DNA of 64,000 nucleotides from Comamonas sp. lk. Its GTDB lineage: Bacteria; Pseudomonadota; Gammaproteobacteria; Burkholderiales; Burkholderiaceae_C. Location of the stretch: assembly GCF_900564145.1 (NCBI RefSeq), contig NZ_UOOB01000001.1:3598754-3662753 (forward strand), given 5' to 3'. The notes below the pieces were generated by a model. The model worked only from the letters and a program-made list of their open reading frames with translations. It did not search any database and had not been told where the DNA came from. Numbering within the stretch: the stretch's first letter is position 1; every line of letters begins with the position of its first letter. The translations under genes were made by a program, and so were the position numbers. Shown one piece after another: positions 63,409 to 64,000 of this stretch.

Positions 63409-64000
63409 ATGCGATCTACTCCCGATATCACACCTCATCTCGGTACGCTGCTCAATTTCCGCCGCGACCTGCACGCCAACCCCGAGCTCAAGTACGAAGA
63501 GCACCGTACAGGCGACAAAATTGCAGCCTACCTCTCGGCGCTCGGCCTGACCGCGCACCGCGGCCTGGGCCAGACCGGCATCATCGCCAGCATCTACGGC
63601 AAGGGCCGTAGCAAGGACAACCCCGGCCGCAGCATAGGCATACGCGCCGACATGGATGCCCTGCCCGTCACGGAAATCAACACCTTCGGCCACATCAGCC
63701 AGAACAAGGGCCGCATGCATGCCTGCGGTCACGACGGCCACACCACCATGCTGCTGGGCGCTGCCACCACGCTGGCCCAGCACCCCGACTTTGACGGCAC
63801 GGTTCACCTGATCTTCCAGCCCGCTGAAGAAGGCGGCGCCGGCGCCAAGGCCATGATGGACGACGGCCTGTTCGAAAAATTCCCCTGCGAAGCCGTGTTT
63901 GCACTGCACAACTGGCCTTCGCTGCCCGCCGGTCAGATGGCGGTGCGTGTGGGGCCCATCATGGCCTCCACCCTGCGCTTTCAGATCAAGGTCCACGGCA
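63409..64000 (+). CDS. M20-family amidohydrolase/peptidase (hippurate-hydrolase-like), partial
   Basis: The 5' portion of an M20D amidohydrolase; the gene runs beyond the window. From the ATG at 63409 the product begins MRSTPDITPHLGTLLNFRRDLHANPEL, with the H-x-x-P-E-L signature, then IGIRADMDALPVTE (metal-site Asp), MHACGHDGHTTMLLGAA (metal-binding Cys/His motif) and LIFQPAEEGGAGAKAMMDDGLF (catalytic EE). This set defines hippurate hydrolase / N-acyl-amino acid amidohydrolase. About 197 residues are visible. Confidence 0.93.
   Translation, partial: MRSTPDITPHLGTLLNFRRDLHANPELKYEEHRTGDKIAAYLSALGLTAHRGLGQTGIIASIYGKGRSKDNPGRSIGIRADMDALPVTEINTFGHISQNKGRMHACGHDGHTTMLLGAATTLAQHPDFDGTVHLIFQPAEEGGAGAKAMMDDGLFEKFPCEAVFALHNWPSLPAGQMAVRVGPIMASTLRFQIKVHG

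Overview
This window looks like chromosomal core DNA from a betaproteobacterium of the family Comamonadaceae, most likely Comamonas or a close relative. The reasons are the high G+C coding style, the gene order ndk-rlmN-pilF-rodZ-ispG-hisS-yfgM-bamB-der-hfq-hflX-hflK-hflC-yjeT-hisZ-purA, glnA followed by ntrB/ntrC, and a recurrent short intergenic palindrome family. No transposase, integrase, phage gene, CRISPR array, rRNA or tRNA was found. The genus is inferred, not proven.

Positions 1-32150 hold an unbroken run of minus-strand genes, read here in transcription order. surE-pcm-nlpD-rluD is followed by scpB-rluB. Then comes the long housekeeping cluster from ndk (25765) to hflC (12296), covering tRNA and rRNA processing, isoprenoid synthesis, pilus and cell-shape proteins, outer-membrane assembly, ribosome maturation, the RNA chaperone Hfq and the HflKC regulator of FtsH. 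After a terminator come yjeT, hisZ, purA and a phosphoribosyltransferase. A beta-propeller protein, a Tat-exported deacetylase-like protein, a fatty acid hydroxylase-family membrane protein and an EI24-type membrane protein come next. The run ends with glnA, which has a sigma-54 promoter and NtrC boxes, then a small secreted protein, ntrB and ntrC (cut by the window edge).

Positions 32315-38238 are plus-strand: a quinone oxidoreductase, a GGDEF-family protein with a destroyed active-site motif, PhoD and a lipoprotein cardiolipin synthase. From 38255 on the strands alternate: NDH-2; a ParD-like protein overlapping a methionine aminopeptidase gene, with a palindrome over the presumed promoter; an SMR pump; two hydrolases; arfB; aroQ; a frameshifted Pro/Tyr-rich secreted protein; glnS; a DUF945 protein; a probable 20-residue membrane peptide; and a PaiB-like protein.

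Positions 49605-53302 carry a tightly packed MBL-fold / FAD monooxygenase / DUF2783 operon with a LuxR-type regulator gene downstream and a dyad upstream. Positions 53631-64000 carry an M23 peptidase, a DUF2242 lipoprotein, a META/DUF4377 lipoprotein, a MoaF-like small protein, an MFS exporter, diaminopimelate dehydrogenase, RarD, a TruC-type pseudouridine synthase, a DHH phosphoesterase and the start of an M20 amidohydrolase.

The items most worth follow-up are the ParD-like/map pair, the 20-residue ORF, the oxidoreductase operon with an altered metal motif, the degenerate GGDEF protein, and the interspersed palindrome family.
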